Below, one piece after another: positions 52,883-62,113 of a stretch of DNA of 64,000 bases (position 1 is its first letter; every line of letters starts with the position of its first letter). The stretch is from an uncultured Armatimonadota bacterium. Its GTDB lineage: Bacteria > Armatimonadota > Fimbriimonadia > Fimbriimonadales > Fimbriimonadaceae. The translations under genes were made by a program, and so were the position numbers. The notes beneath the pieces are model-generated. The model worked only from the letters and a program-made list of their open reading frames with translations, did no database searches and was not told the DNA's origin. The stretch is from the NCBI GenBank assembly GCA_903927345.1, contig CAIYMO010000030.1, positions 1 through 64,000 on the forward strand. The letters run 5' to 3'.

Positions 52883-54217
52883 CTATTTCAAAACTCGCCC
52901 GAGCCACTCTAACAAGACAGAGGTGACCTCAGGGTTGTGGACGTTGCCTGGCTTGCCCCATTTCGTCATGCTGTCCTTAAATGAAGTGGTGTTGAAGAAG
53001 CCGTGATCGGCGTTTTTAAGCAACCGATATTCGCCGAATCCCGGCTTGACCGCATTGACACAATTGGCGATTTCTTCTTGATCCCAGCCCGTGCTGATGA
53101 AGTCGTATTCGCCCCAAAGCGAGAGCACGTTGCAGTTCGTCTTTGCCCATGCCTCCGGCAGGTTCTTGAGCGACAATTGTTGGAAAAATCTCAGGCCAAC
53201 CCCTGAATATGTCTTTCCGTCCGGGAAGGTGTCAGTCACCGCAGCCTTAAGCTTTGGATTCTTCTTGATGATCTGAGCCGGCAGCAGTTGGTCGTTGTAG
53301 GTGTAGTGCAAAATCTGGCTCAACTGAACCTGGTGAGCATCAATCTCAGGACCGGTAGCTCCTGCAAGCGCCATCTGTCGACGCTCATTCTCAAGGTTGT
53401 ATTCGATCCAACTCTTGTACATTGTCGCGCACGACGCAATCCCTTTGACCTGCTCAGCCGCACCAACCAGCGGTCCAAACGCTCCGCCCATTGAGTGACC
53501 AAAAATCGCAATCTTTGACTTGTCAACAAACGGAAGAGTCTTCACCATTCGGAGAGACTGGATGTAGGCATCCAATTCGTCGTTAAACAAAAGGTCGGTG
53601 TAGGCCGGCCCGTCGCTGTCGCCTTGCCCCGGCTTTTCGGTGCGGACAATTGCGTAACCCGCTTTTGAAATCGGTTCGAGGATGTTGCCGTACGGAACCG
53701 AACGAAACTCTCCGTCCATGCTGTACGAACCAATTCCCCCGATGACAAACAACGTTGGGAACGGTCCGGCACCTTTCGGGTGGGTTGCAATCACTCGGAT
53801 GCGATTGCCCTTGCTCACCACGTGGGTGTAAACAACGTCGATTCCTTCGCCCTTCTGCTTCGGCTTTTCCACCAGAGCCGCTTGCAGAGTCACGGTCTTC
53901 CCACCGCGATTAACAACAGCGATCAAATTCTCACCTGCCCGCATCGTCCGCAACACGCCGGTCACATCGGCTGTGGTACTAATCGCCTTACGATTAAGGG
54001 AGATCAAGACGTCATTCGGCGCAAGTTTGAGCGCTTCCGCGGTGAGTCCAGGCAAGATCGTGGATGCCTTAACTCCGGCCTTCAAACCCAGGGACTTTGC
54101 TTCGTCCGCCGACAGCGGAGCCATCTGGAGCCCCAGCGCGCCTCGTCGGGGAAGTTCTTGGGAGAGTGCCGCTGTGGCAAGAAGGGCGAGACTAATCACG
54201 CTGACGATTCGGGGCAT
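52883..54217 (-). CDS. Secreted PDZ-alpha/beta hydrolase
   Basis: The 444 residues have a signal peptide (MPRIVSVISLALLATAALSQ), a PDZ-like domain (about 27-115; LGLKAGVKASTILPG, LKLAPNDVLISLNRK), and an alpha/beta hydrolase domain with nucleophile GHSMGGAFG, acid region LWGEYDFIS and His in NADHGFFN. PDZ domains usually bind peptide termini, so a peptidase or esterase acting on exported proteins is plausible. It is divergent from the S9 peptidase, with which it shares a 77-base promoter region. Confidence 0.82.
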   Translation of the reverse strand: MPRIVSVISLALLATAALSQELPRRGALGLQMAPLSADEAKSLGLKAGVKASTILPGLTAEALKLAPNDVLISLNRKAISTTADVTGVLRTMRAGENLIAVVNRGGKTVTLQAALVEKPKQKGEGIDVVYTHVVSKGNRIRVIATHPKGAGPFPTLFVIGGIGSYSMDGEFRSVPYGNILEPISKAGYAIVRTEKPGQGDSDGPAYTDLLFNDELDAYIQSLRMVKTLPFVDKSKIAIFGHSMGGAFGPLVGAAEQVKGIASCATMYKSWIEYNLENERRQMALAGATGPEIDAHQVQLSQILHYTYNDQLLPAQIIKKNPKLKAAVTDTFPDGKTYSGVGLRFFQQLSLKNLPEAWAKTNCNVLSLWGEYDFISTGWDQEEIANCVNAVKPGFGEYRLLKNADHGFFNTTSFKDSMTKWGKPGNVHNPEVTSVLLEWLGRVLK

Positions 54218-54223
54218 GCTGAG

Positions 54224-54287
54224 ATTTTACGGAATTCAGACGCGGCACAGTTCCAGTTGCAAAAAATGAAGCCATTTAAACTAAACT
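54224..54287. promoter_or_regulatory. Divergent leaderless promoters of the PDZ-hydrolase and S9 peptidase genes
   Basis: On the - strand TAAAAT (54224-54229) ends 6 bases before the ATG at 54217. On the + strand TAAACT (54282-54287) ends 7 bases before the ATG at 54295, with TTGCAA at 54257-54262 as a weak -35. Confidence 0.6.
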
Positions 54288-54294
54288 GCCCCTC

Positions 54295-56829
54295 ATGCGC
54301 TTTTTCGCTTTGGTTCTTGTACTGGGAGTCTCCGGTTCTCTCTCTGCCCAAGATCAACCCCAGGCTAACTGGAAGCTGATGAATCAGTTCGGCGGCAACT
54401 ACATCCGACAGTACGTCTACAGCACGTCGCTCACGCCGAACTTCATCAATAAAACCGACGAATTTTGGTATTCCTGGAAGGATAGCAAGGGTGTCAAGTT
54501 CTGGCGGGTCAACCCAAAAGCCAAGAAGAAAGAGCCCCTGTTCGACTCGGCAAAGATGGCTGCTTATCTGAGTGAGTACACAAAGAAGCCGTACGACACA
54601 ACAAACCTTCCACTCACGACGCTCACCTTTGACGAGAAGAACGACCGAGTGATCAAGTTCACGGTCGACAACATTCTGTTTAGTTACGACACCGAGAAGG
54701 ATGATTTCAAGAAGCTTGAAAAGCCAAAAGAGACTCCGGCAGCCCCAACCCCTCCGGAAGACCCGGCCTACATCGGTAGAACCGGTGGCGGCGGTGGCTT
54801 CGGAGGATTTGGCGGAGGGCGTGGACCAGGTGGCGGCGGCGGCGCCCGCGATTTCCGAAACTGGTCGCCCGACAAGAGTGCCTTCATCTACGCTCAAGAC
54901 CACAACTTGTTCTATGTCGCAGTTGCGGATAAGAAAGAGCAGACGCCGGTTCAGCTCAGCAAAGACGGTGTCAAAGACTACAGCTTTGGTTCACGGTCTG
55001 AGCAAGCCGAAATCCAGCAGATGATGCAACAGCAAGATGGCACCACCACCCAAGGCGGAGGAGCCAACGCTAACGAGCAGCGAGTTCGCGCAGGTGGCAC
55101 GTGGTCCAAGGATTCCAAGCGGTTCTTTGTTAGCCGGACTGATCAACGCAAGGTGAAAGATCTTTACTTGGTCAACAGCCTCAACCTCCCAAGACCGTCG
55201 TTGATGACCTACAAGTACGCAATGCCCGGCGAAGCGGACGTCCCCCAGCAGGAAACTTGGCTCTTTGAGCCAGAAACCAAGACCATCAGCAAGATGGAAA
55301 TCGGAAAGTGGAAGGACCAACGCGCTATGGATATGCACTTCCAAGATGCGTCCTCTGACGTGGTTCGATTCGTCCGCCGAGACCGTCTCCAGCGCAACAT
55401 GGAAGTCTGCGACTACGACGCCAAAACCAAAAAGACGTCTGTGCTGATCACCGAAGGAGTAGAGAACGCCTTCCTCGAATCACAACAGATTCGATATCTT
55501 AAGCCAGGTGGCGATTTCATTTGGTGGTCAGAGCGAACCGGTTGGGGGCACTTCTACCTCTATAACAATGCCGGAAAGCTTAAAAACGCGATCACTAGCG
55601 GTCCTTACCGGGCGAACAATCTCGTAGAGGTTGAGCCAGAAAGGGGAAGACTATGGTTCAACTCAAACGGTCGCGAAGACGATGAGAACCCGTACTACAA
55701 GCACCTCTATCGAGTGAATCTTGATGGTAAGGATCTGACTCTGCTCGACAAGGGCGATGCGGATCACAACTCCACTCTCTCGACCTCGAAAGACTTTGCC
55801 GTCGACGTCGCTTCGCGCACCGACATGGCACCTGTCGCAGTTCTTCGCGACAATGAGGGCAGAACTGTCCTCGAACTCGAGAAAACCGACTTGAGCCGGC
55901 TCTATCAAACCGGTTGGAAGATGCCAAAGACCTTCACCGTCAAAGCTGCTGATGGCGTCACGGACATCTACGGCAACATGTGGCTTCCGTTTGACTTTGA
56001 CAAAAACAAGAAGTACCCAATCATTGCCAACGTCTACCCAGGTCCGCAGACTGAGTCGGTAACAACCGCCTTCTCTGCGACTGCGTCGAATCAGCGACTC
56101 GCCCAACTGGGATTCGTGGTAATCCAGATCGGAAACCGCGGCGGAAACCCCGCTCGTTCAAACGCGTATCATAGCTACGGCTACTACAATCTGCGAGACT
56201 ACGGACTCTCGGACAAAAAAGCTGGAATCGAGCAACTCGCCGCCCAAAATCCTTGGATTGACATCGATAAGGTCGGTATCTACGGGCACTCAGGTGGTGG
56301 TTTCATGACGGCAGCCGCTCTCATGCTCCCTCCGTACAACGAGTTCTTCAAAGTCGGCGTGTCCAGTGCAGGCAACCACGATAACAACGTGTACAACCAG
56401 AACTGGAGCGAGCAGCATCACGGCCTCAAAGAGGTTCCGGTCAGCGGAACCACCAAGACAACCGAAGCCAAACCCGAAGACTCGTTCCTCGGCTGGGACG
56501 ACCCGCAGTTCGACAGCGGTTACGGAACCACCGGCACCCGATTCGACATCAAGGTTCCAACCAATGCGGAACTTGCTGCAAACCTCAAAGGGCACCTCTT
56601 CCTTGTTCACGGTGACATGGATAACAACGTTCACTATGCCGGAACCGTTCGGCTCATGGACGCCCTGATCAAGGCCAACAAGCGGTTCGACTTCATGTCG
56701 ATGCCGGGTCAGGCTCACGGCTTCGGACCGATGCAGAACTACTTCATGCAGCGACTGTACGAGTACTTCGTCCAGCACCTCATGGGGGCTCCACTTCCTG
56801 CGGGATCAGACATGGTGATCGCACCTTGA
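54295..56829 (+). CDS. S9 family prolyl peptidase (DPP IV-like)
   Basis: The 844-residue secreted peptidase has a signal peptide (ALVLVLGVSGSLSAQ), a beta-propeller region, and a C-terminal alpha/beta hydrolase domain with Ser666 in YGHSGGGF, the acid in VHGDMDNNVH and His in GQAHGFG. DPP IV-like enzymes remove N-terminal dipeptides after Pro or Ala. An unusual Gly-rich insertion near residues 164-182 interrupts the propeller. A Gln/Gly-rich stretch lies near 240-262. The stop overlaps the TTG start of the next gene by 4 bases. Confidence 0.92.
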   Translation: MRFFALVLVLGVSGSLSAQDQPQANWKLMNQFGGNYIRQYVYSTSLTPNFINKTDEFWYSWKDSKGVKFWRVNPKAKKKEPLFDSAKMAAYLSEYTKKPYDTTNLPLTTLTFDEKNDRVIKFTVDNILFSYDTEKDDFKKLEKPKETPAAPTPPEDPAYIGRTGGGGGFGGFGGGRGPGGGGGARDFRNWSPDKSAFIYAQDHNLFYVAVADKKEQTPVQLSKDGVKDYSFGSRSEQAEIQQMMQQQDGTTTQGGGANANEQRVRAGGTWSKDSKRFFVSRTDQRKVKDLYLVNSLNLPRPSLMTYKYAMPGEADVPQQETWLFEPETKTISKMEIGKWKDQRAMDMHFQDASSDVVRFVRRDRLQRNMEVCDYDAKTKKTSVLITEGVENAFLESQQIRYLKPGGDFIWWSERTGWGHFYLYNNAGKLKNAITSGPYRANNLVEVEPERGRLWFNSNGREDDENPYYKHLYRVNLDGKDLTLLDKGDADHNSTLSTSKDFAVDVASRTDMAPVAVLRDNEGRTVLELEKTDLSRLYQTGWKMPKTFTVKAADGVTDIYGNMWLPFDFDKNKKYPIIANVYPGPQTESVTTAFSATASNQRLAQLGFVVIQIGNRGGNPARSNAYHSYGYYNLRDYGLSDKKAGIEQLAAQNPWIDIDKVGIYGHSGGGFMTAAALMLPPYNEFFKVGVSSAGNHDNNVYNQNWSEQHHGLKEVPVSGTTKTTEAKPEDSFLGWDDPQFDSGYGTTGTRFDIKVPTNAELAANLKGHLFLVHGDMDNNVHYAGTVRLMDALIKANKRFDFMSMPGQAHGFGPMQNYFMQRLYEYFVQHLMGAPLPAGSDMVIAP

Positions 56830-59789
56830 GGCGATTCTCCGGACTCATTCTCGCGGTCATTGCCGCAACGTCATACGCCCAAGTCAATCCCGATCTTTAT
56901 TCGGGAATGACGTGGCGAAACATTGGCCCCGCACGCGGGGGGCGATCCATTGCAGTCGCAGGCAGTGTTCAGCGACCGAAGGAGTTCTACTTTGGCGCAA
57001 CCGGCGGCGGAGTTTGGAAGACCACCGATGCGGGAACTAGCTGGACCCCAGTAAGCGACAACTCTTTTGGGACCGCCTCAATTGGCGCACTGGCAATCGC
57101 TCCCAGCGACCCCAACATCATCATCGCGGGAACCGGAGAGCGAGACATTCGTGGAGACATTTCCCACGGCGACGGTCTTTATCGTTCGATGGATTCCGGC
57201 AAGACGTGGAACCACATCGGACTCCGAGAATGCCAGACAATCTCCCGGATCGTCATTGATCCAACCGACCCGAACAAAATGGTTGTTGCGGCATTCGGCC
57301 ATGTCTACGGACCAAATCGTGAGCGAGGAATCTACAAAACAATTGACGGGGGTCTGAGCTGGCGGAAGGTGCTTTTTGAGTCAGAGAAAGCTGGCGCTGT
57401 CGACCTCGTTCAAGACCCAAACAACCCTAAAATCTTGCTCGCAAGTACTTGGGAAGCCTGGCGAACGCCCTATTCAATGAACTCCGGCGGTCCGGGCTCA
57501 AAGCTCTGGAAATCCGAGGACGGGGGAGAGACTTGGGCCGACCTAAGCCGAAACAAAGGTCTTCCTTCGGGAGTCCTTGGCAAAATCGGTGTTTCGATTT
57601 CTGCCGCAGATTCCGCGCGCTACTACGCAATCGTGGAATCGTTGGAAGGAGGTCTTTTCCGAAGCGATGATTCCGGTAAGAGCTGGACACTGGTCAACAA
57701 TGACCGCGACTGGCGCCAACGAGCTTGGTACTACACCCATGTTTACGCCGGTCCCAAGAACAAGGACGAAGTCTACGTACTCAACGTCGGCTTCGGGCGC
57801 TCAACCGATGGTGGCAAGACCTTTTCAAGTCTGAACCCTCCGCATGGAGATAATCACGACCTATGGATTGCTCCGGATGATCCCAAGCGCATGATCGAGT
57901 CCAACGACGGCGGCGCCAATGTTTCTCTTGACGGCGGTCAAACATGGACGGAACAAACTTTCTCAACCGGGCAGTTCTACCATGTCACAACTGATAACGC
58001 ATTCCCGTATCGCATCCTTGGTGCCCAGCAAGATAACAGCACCGTCCGAATTGTCAGTCGAAAGTCTGGCGGCAACATCGGCACGGACGACTGGACAAGC
58101 ACCGCCGGCGGCGAGAGCGGATACATCGCGGTAAAGCCGAACGATCCTGACATAGTTTTTGGCGGCTCCTACGGTGGCGACTTATCCTGGACCAACCACC
58201 GAACCAATCAGAGCCGAGCCGTCGATCCGTGGCCAAATAACCCAATGGGGCACGGTGTCGAAGACTCGGAGTACCGCTTCCAATGGACCTATCCTATCTT
58301 GTTCTCTCAACACAATCCGAACGTGTTGTACACCTGCTCCCAGTTCGTCCTCAAGAGCACGAATATGGGCCAGTCGTGGACCAAGATCAGCCCTGACTTG
58401 ACCCGAAACGATAGGTCAACCATGGGCCCCTCTGGCGGACCGATCACCAATGATAACACCAGCGTCGAGTATTACGGCACCGTCTTCACTCTGGCGGAAT
58501 CGTCCAAAAACAAGAACGTTCTTTGGGCGGGCTCGGATGATGGTCGAGTTCATGTCACCCGAGATGGCGGCAAGTCTTGGAAAGAGATCACTCCTTCCCG
58601 GATGCCGAAGAACGGCTTGGTCAGCATGATCGAAGCCTCTCCTTTTGCTGAAGGCACGGCCTTCGTAGCAGTGGACAACCACGAAAATGACGACTATGCG
58701 CCTTACGCCTACCGAACAACAGACTTCGGAGCAACCTGGACTCCAATTGTCGGGGGAGTCAAAAAGGACGAGTTCTTCAGAGTCATCCGTGAAGATCGAA
58801 AACGCAAGGGTCTCCTCTACGGCGGAACTGAGCGAGGTGTCCTTGTCAGCTTCGACAACGGAAACCAATGGCAATCTCTGAGTCTAAATCTTCCTGTCAC
58901 GCCTGTCCATGACTTGGCTTGGAAAGACGACGATCTCATCGTAGCCACGCACGGACGAGGCTTCTGGGTCCTGGACGACGTCACTCCGCTGCAACAGGCA
59001 GGATCGTCGACTAAGACCACCGTCTTCGCTCCAAAAGACTCGGTTGCGGCACGTTGGGGTAGCGGCGGCGGCGGCCGACGTCGGCAGGGCGCTTCATCTG
59101 CACCTATCAGCGATGTCGGTGCCAACCCGCTCTCAGGGTTGGTGGTTTCTTACTTCCTGGCTCAGCCGGTCAAATCGGTCGAGCTTGTCGTAAAAGACGC
59201 CAAAGGAACCATCGTCAGCAAGCGGAGTGGCTCTACGGAAAAGGGTTTCCAGCGCACCTCGATGTGGCTGGAGTACTCATCGTGGGAAATGCTGCCCGGA
59301 ATGATCCTCTGGTCTGGGTTCCCATCTCCGATCGCCGCACCGCCTGGGGCCTATAAGCTCGAGACGACGATTGACGGAGTTGTGACGAGCCACACTGTGA
59401 AGTGGCTACGGGATCCTCGCTCGGTCGGGACAGACAACGATCTTATGGCCCAGTTCGAGTTTCTTCAGAAGGTATCCGCCCGCCTGACCGAAGCGAATCG
59501 AGCGGTGAAAACTTGCCGAGAACTTCGTGAGAAGCACCCTAGCTCACCACTCGTTTCCGAGCTAACTCAAATCGAAGAAGCAATCTATCAAACCAAGAAC
59601 AAAAGCGGACAGGATCCTCTGAACTATCCGATTCGGTTGAACGACAAACTCGCCGGGGTTTACAGCAACGCCCAGGGAGGAACAACTCGTCCGACCGATC
59701 AGGCTGTCGAGGTCTTCAAACGGCTCTCGCTAGAACTACAAGTCCAACTGGATCGTCTCGCTGCAATTCAAAAACAGCTAGCAAAGTAG
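56826..59789 (+). CDS. Secreted sortilin/BNR-repeat propeller protein
   Basis: The 987 residues start at TTG (TTGA overlap with the S9 stop) with a signal peptide (FSGLILAVIAATSYAQ). At least eight Asp-box motifs of the form SxDxGxxW are spread through two propellers (TTDAGTSW, SMDSGKTW, TIDGGLSW, SEDGGETW, SLDGGQTW, TRDGGKSW). After about residue 730 a Gly/Arg patch (GGGGRRR) and a beta domain with helical end follow. This matches the VPS10/sortilin-like glycosyl-hydrolase-named proteins, for which no enzyme activity is proven. Its coupling with the peptidase suggests a joint role. Confidence 0.88.
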   Translation: MRRFSGLILAVIAATSYAQVNPDLYSGMTWRNIGPARGGRSIAVAGSVQRPKEFYFGATGGGVWKTTDAGTSWTPVSDNSFGTASIGALAIAPSDPNIIIAGTGERDIRGDISHGDGLYRSMDSGKTWNHIGLRECQTISRIVIDPTDPNKMVVAAFGHVYGPNRERGIYKTIDGGLSWRKVLFESEKAGAVDLVQDPNNPKILLASTWEAWRTPYSMNSGGPGSKLWKSEDGGETWADLSRNKGLPSGVLGKIGVSISAADSARYYAIVESLEGGLFRSDDSGKSWTLVNNDRDWRQRAWYYTHVYAGPKNKDEVYVLNVGFGRSTDGGKTFSSLNPPHGDNHDLWIAPDDPKRMIESNDGGANVSLDGGQTWTEQTFSTGQFYHVTTDNAFPYRILGAQQDNSTVRIVSRKSGGNIGTDDWTSTAGGESGYIAVKPNDPDIVFGGSYGGDLSWTNHRTNQSRAVDPWPNNPMGHGVEDSEYRFQWTYPILFSQHNPNVLYTCSQFVLKSTNMGQSWTKISPDLTRNDRSTMGPSGGPITNDNTSVEYYGTVFTLAESSKNKNVLWAGSDDGRVHVTRDGGKSWKEITPSRMPKNGLVSMIEASPFAEGTAFVAVDNHENDDYAPYAYRTTDFGATWTPIVGGVKKDEFFRVIREDRKRKGLLYGGTERGVLVSFDNGNQWQSLSLNLPVTPVHDLAWKDDDLIVATHGRGFWVLDDVTPLQQAGSSTKTTVFAPKDSVAARWGSGGGGRRRQGASSAPISDVGANPLSGLVVSYFLAQPVKSVELVVKDAKGTIVSKRSGSTEKGFQRTSMWLEYSSWEMLPGMILWSGFPSPIAAPPGAYKLETTIDGVVTSHTVKWLRDPRSVGTDNDLMAQFEFLQKVSARLTEANRAVKTCRELREKHPSSPLVSELTQIEEAIYQTKNKSGQDPLNYPIRLNDKLAGVYSNAQGGTTRPTDQAVEVFKRLSLELQVQLDRLAAIQKQLAK

Positions 59790-59801
59790 TAGCTTATCCA
59801 T

Positions 59802-59824
59802 GGCGGCATTGATATAATGCCGCC
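59802..59824 (+). promoter_or_regulatory. Extended -10 promoter inside an inverted repeat
   Basis: TGATATAAT at 59810-59818 is a full extended -10 element with a perfect TATAAT, ending 6 bases before the ATG at 59825. It is flanked by a perfect 8-base inverted repeat, GGCGGCAT (59802-59809) and ATGCCGCC (59817-59824). A dimeric repressor bound there would block transcription. The mRNA would be leaderless. Confidence 0.65.
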
Positions 59825-60286
59825 ATGCCGACCCCAAAGTTCCTTGGCGAAGCCACCGGTTGGTGGGAGGGGACTTCATCCCTGAGCCTTCCGTGGCAGC
59901 GGAAGGAGCCCTACGACTCCAACTCGGCGCTTCACATTGACCTCGGTCCTCGGGGAACCTTTGCGCAGATCGAATACCGTTGGAGTTACGAAGACACCGT
60001 ACAGCACGGCGTTCTGCTCATCGCGGGCAGCAAAAAAGCTGGTGAAGTGACAGTAGGCTGGGTCGATTCTTGGCATCAAAGTCCAAATGTGATGACCATG
60101 ACCGGCAAGTGGGAGAAGGATGATTCACTCTCCGTGCTAGGGCACTATTCGGATGGTTCGGGTCCGCAGTGGGGTTGGCGTTTTGAACTGGCTCTCATCG
60201 CGGAAACACTCCAATTCGAGATGACGAATATCCATCCGGATGGCAAAGAAGAGTGGGCTGTTCGGTGCCACTACAAGCGGAACTAA
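59825..60286 (+). CDS. DUF1579-like small protein
   Basis: Cytoplasmic protein of 153 residues starting MPTPKFLGEATGWWEGTSSL, with beta-strand pattern and conserved-looking WxG motifs (GWWEG, WSYE, GKWEKDD, GWRFELAL). It resembles DUF1579, a calycin-like barrel of unknown ligand. It is preceded by an operator-like promoter, and the next gene starts 4 bases after its stop. Confidence 0.7.
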   Translation: MPTPKFLGEATGWWEGTSSLSLPWQRKEPYDSNSALHIDLGPRGTFAQIEYRWSYEDTVQHGVLLIAGSKKAGEVTVGWVDSWHQSPNVMTMTGKWEKDDSLSVLGHYSDGSGPQWGWRFELALIAETLQFEMTNIHPDGKEEWAVRCHYKRN

Positions 60287-60290
60287 GTCG

Positions 60291-60971
60291 ATGTCCGAGT
60301 TCCTCGCTCAGTTTCGACCTGATCCCGAGTTTCCCGAGGACCGATGGGTCTGGTGGACGTCCAAGCCAGTTCTTGTCAATTACGTTTCCGAGTTCGCACC
60401 TTTTGACGACCAGTTTCAAAACTATAAAATTCCGAAAAAGAGACCTTATCCACTGGAACCATCGTGCACCTGGTGCTCCGTGGCCGACTCCGAGGTTGCG
60501 GTGTTCATTTTTGAGAAGAGTTTGGAAGCCGCCTCCTTGCAACACAGAGCATGGGAATTTCTTGTTGATAATGCGGACCTAGTCGAACAAAAACTGGCGC
60601 AAAAGATCACACTGATCCAACGTCAGTGCCTAGATCAACTCGCTGAGGAGATTACTGAAGGTGGGCCGTACGCGGATCAGTGGGAGATAATTCGCTCAAA
60701 AGTCCCCTCGCCCGAGACTGATCTGAATCGGTTCTACAAACTTGTCGGAATCACCCTCGCAACCTCGGGCCTGGATGACCTAGCGTTTATTGGCTTTGAG
60801 TTCCAGACTGCCTGGGATAAGGACCACGGACTCGAGATTGTGATGCACAAAGATCGAGTCCTCGCCAAGGCAGGAATGACTGAATTGATCTCTGGATACG
60901 GCTCATTTTTGGACGGAATCAAAGGAACCCAGGCTTTCGCGCTAGATCCGTGCGATTTCAAACTGAAATAA
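60291..60971 (+). CDS. Uncharacterised protein, DUF6985-like end
   Basis: About 226 residues from ATG 60291, just after the DUF1579-like stop; an upstream ATG at 60240 would overlap that gene. The C-terminal third ([25 protein letters not shown]) resembles DUF6985, seen in immunity-like or regulatory proteins. The N-terminal part is not recognised. No membrane or signal segment. Probably co-transcribed with the preceding gene. Confidence 0.6.
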   Translation: MSEFLAQFRPDPEFPEDRWVWWTSKPVLVNYVSEFAPFDDQFQNYKIPKKRPYPLEPSCTWCSVADSEVAVFIFEKSLEAASLQHRAWEFLVDNADLVEQKLAQKITLIQRQCLDQLAEEITEGGPYADQWEIIRSKVPSPETDLNRFYKLVGITLATSGLDDLAFIGFEFQTAWDKDHGLEIVMHKDRVLAKAGMTELISGYGSFLDGIKGTQAFALDPCDFKLK

Positions 60972-60974
60972 AAC

Positions 60975-61062
60975 TGGAGGAGAGAAGGGGATTCGAACCC
61001 CTGAGCCCTTTCAGGCTTCTTGTTTTCAAGACAAGCGCGATCGACCACTCCGCCATCTCTCC
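60975..61062 (-). tRNA. tRNA-Ser(UGA)
   Basis: Class II tRNA on the - strand. Acceptor GGAGAGA (61062-61056) pairs with TCTCTCC (60985-60979); anticodon stem CTTGT/ACAAG with loop CTTGAAA gives anticodon UGA (TCA on the + strand at 61026-61028); a long variable arm (AGCC/GGCT) and T arm AGGGG-TTCGAAT-CCCCT follow. Base 73 is U, where G is usual for serine tRNAs, and CCA appears to be encoded at 60977-60975. Confidence 0.95.
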
Positions 61063-61112
61063 AATCTTGGTCTTGCGATCAATATAATACTCGGTTGGTT
61101 CCAGATACTTCG

Positions 61113-61310
61113 CTAGTTAGACTGTTGGCTCGTAAGCCGTATAGCCATTTTCTGCCCAAGCCATAGTCCCGCTCCCAAACCCCAAAACAGAAAGAGTAGC
61201 TGCCAAAGCTCGTGCTTGCTCGGGATGAAAGTGAATGCAATCGCTGCCCCAACGAAGACCCCAGTGAGTCCGCCCACCAGAATCGTAGAGAAGGCAAGGA
61301 CAGATTTCAT
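61113..61310 (-). CDS. Small two-helix membrane protein
   Basis: Protein of 65 residues with two hydrophobic segments (VLAFSTILVGGLTGVFVGAAIAFTF and WQLLFLFWGLGAGLWLG) and a basic/polar end. It sits alone between the tRNA gene and a divergent pseudopilin gene. No family recognised. A GGAG site lies too far (about 17 bases) upstream to be decisive. Confidence 0.55.
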   Translation of the reverse strand: MKSVLAFSTILVGGLTGVFVGAAIAFTFIPSKHELWQLLFLFWGLGAGLWLGQKMAIRLTSQQSN

Positions 61311-61344
61311 GAGTTCTTAACTATATCTCCAACTCTTTTAGAGA

Positions 61345-61350
61345 TAAGAT
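61345..61350 (+). promoter_or_regulatory. Leaderless -10 box of the pseudopilin gene
   Basis: TAAGAT ends 6 bases before the GTG at 61357; no SD site. Confidence 0.5.
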
Positions 61351-61356
61351 TCTAGG

Positions 61357-62094
61357 GTGAGACGCGCATTCACCCTCATCGAGTTGCTAGTTGTCATCGC
61401 GATCATTGCGATTCTCGCCGCGATTCTGTTCCCTGTGTTTGCCCAAGCCAAAGCGTCGGCAAAGAAATCAGCTTGCCTCTCCAACACCCGGCAGCTGGGA
61501 ATCGGTCTGATGATGTATATGGCGGACGAAGATGACACGCTCTTCTTCTTCGGTCACGCTGTCGATACATCCCGAACTCGCCCGCTCGTCCCCTTCGGCG
61601 CAACGATCGAAAACCGCTGGTGGAACCAAATCCAACCCTACTTGAAGAACCGCGACGTGCTGTGGTCGCCGAGCGATCAGCTAAGAAAGCCGCACCCGCT
61701 CGAGGACGGTCAGGCGGGCCGACCCTTTGTGCCCCGCTCCTACGTCGCAAACCGAGCCGCTGAGGGCCTTAACTACACCATGATCGACGAGGTTTCTTCG
61801 ATCGTTGTTGTCACGCTCAAAAACGGTGTTTACGACGACTCATGGTACGAGCCACCCAAAAATCTTTACAACAAGAGCGCAACAACTCCCCCCGTCCTTT
61901 GGTTGGACGGACAGCTTGGCGGTGTCAACAATACGTTCTTCGACGGACACGCGAAGTGGCTGTCCAAAGGCGTCCTGCTTTCCAATCCGTGTGGGCTCCC
62001 ATATTCGGGTGTCCAGCTGATGCGCCAGTTCCCAATCCCGCCCACCCCTGGCCAGCCCACCCGCACCCCTTGGCACCCGAATTGTCCTTCATAG
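61357..62094 (+). CDS. Type II/IV pseudopilin, H-X9-DG type
   Basis: The 245 residues begin (GTG) [20 protein letters not shown], a prepilin leader with cleavage expected before FTLIE; the residue at -1 is Ala instead of the common Gly. The globular part has the DUF1559-like features [20 protein letters not shown] and FDGHAKWL near the C-terminus. Such proteins are numerous in Planctomycetes and Armatimonadota and probably form secretion or surface pilus structures. A Pro-rich tail follows. Confidence 0.88.
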   Translation: MRRAFTLIELLVVIAIIAILAAILFPVFAQAKASAKKSACLSNTRQLGIGLMMYMADEDDTLFFFGHAVDTSRTRPLVPFGATIENRWWNQIQPYLKNRDVLWSPSDQLRKPHPLEDGQAGRPFVPRSYVANRAAEGLNYTMIDEVSSIVVVTLKNGVYDDSWYEPPKNLYNKSATTPPVLWLDGQLGGVNNTFFDGHAKWLSKGVLLSNPCGLPYSGVQLMRQFPIPPTPGQPTRTPWHPNCPS

Positions 62095-62113
62095 CGGGTA
62101 GCCTCTTTGCTGA

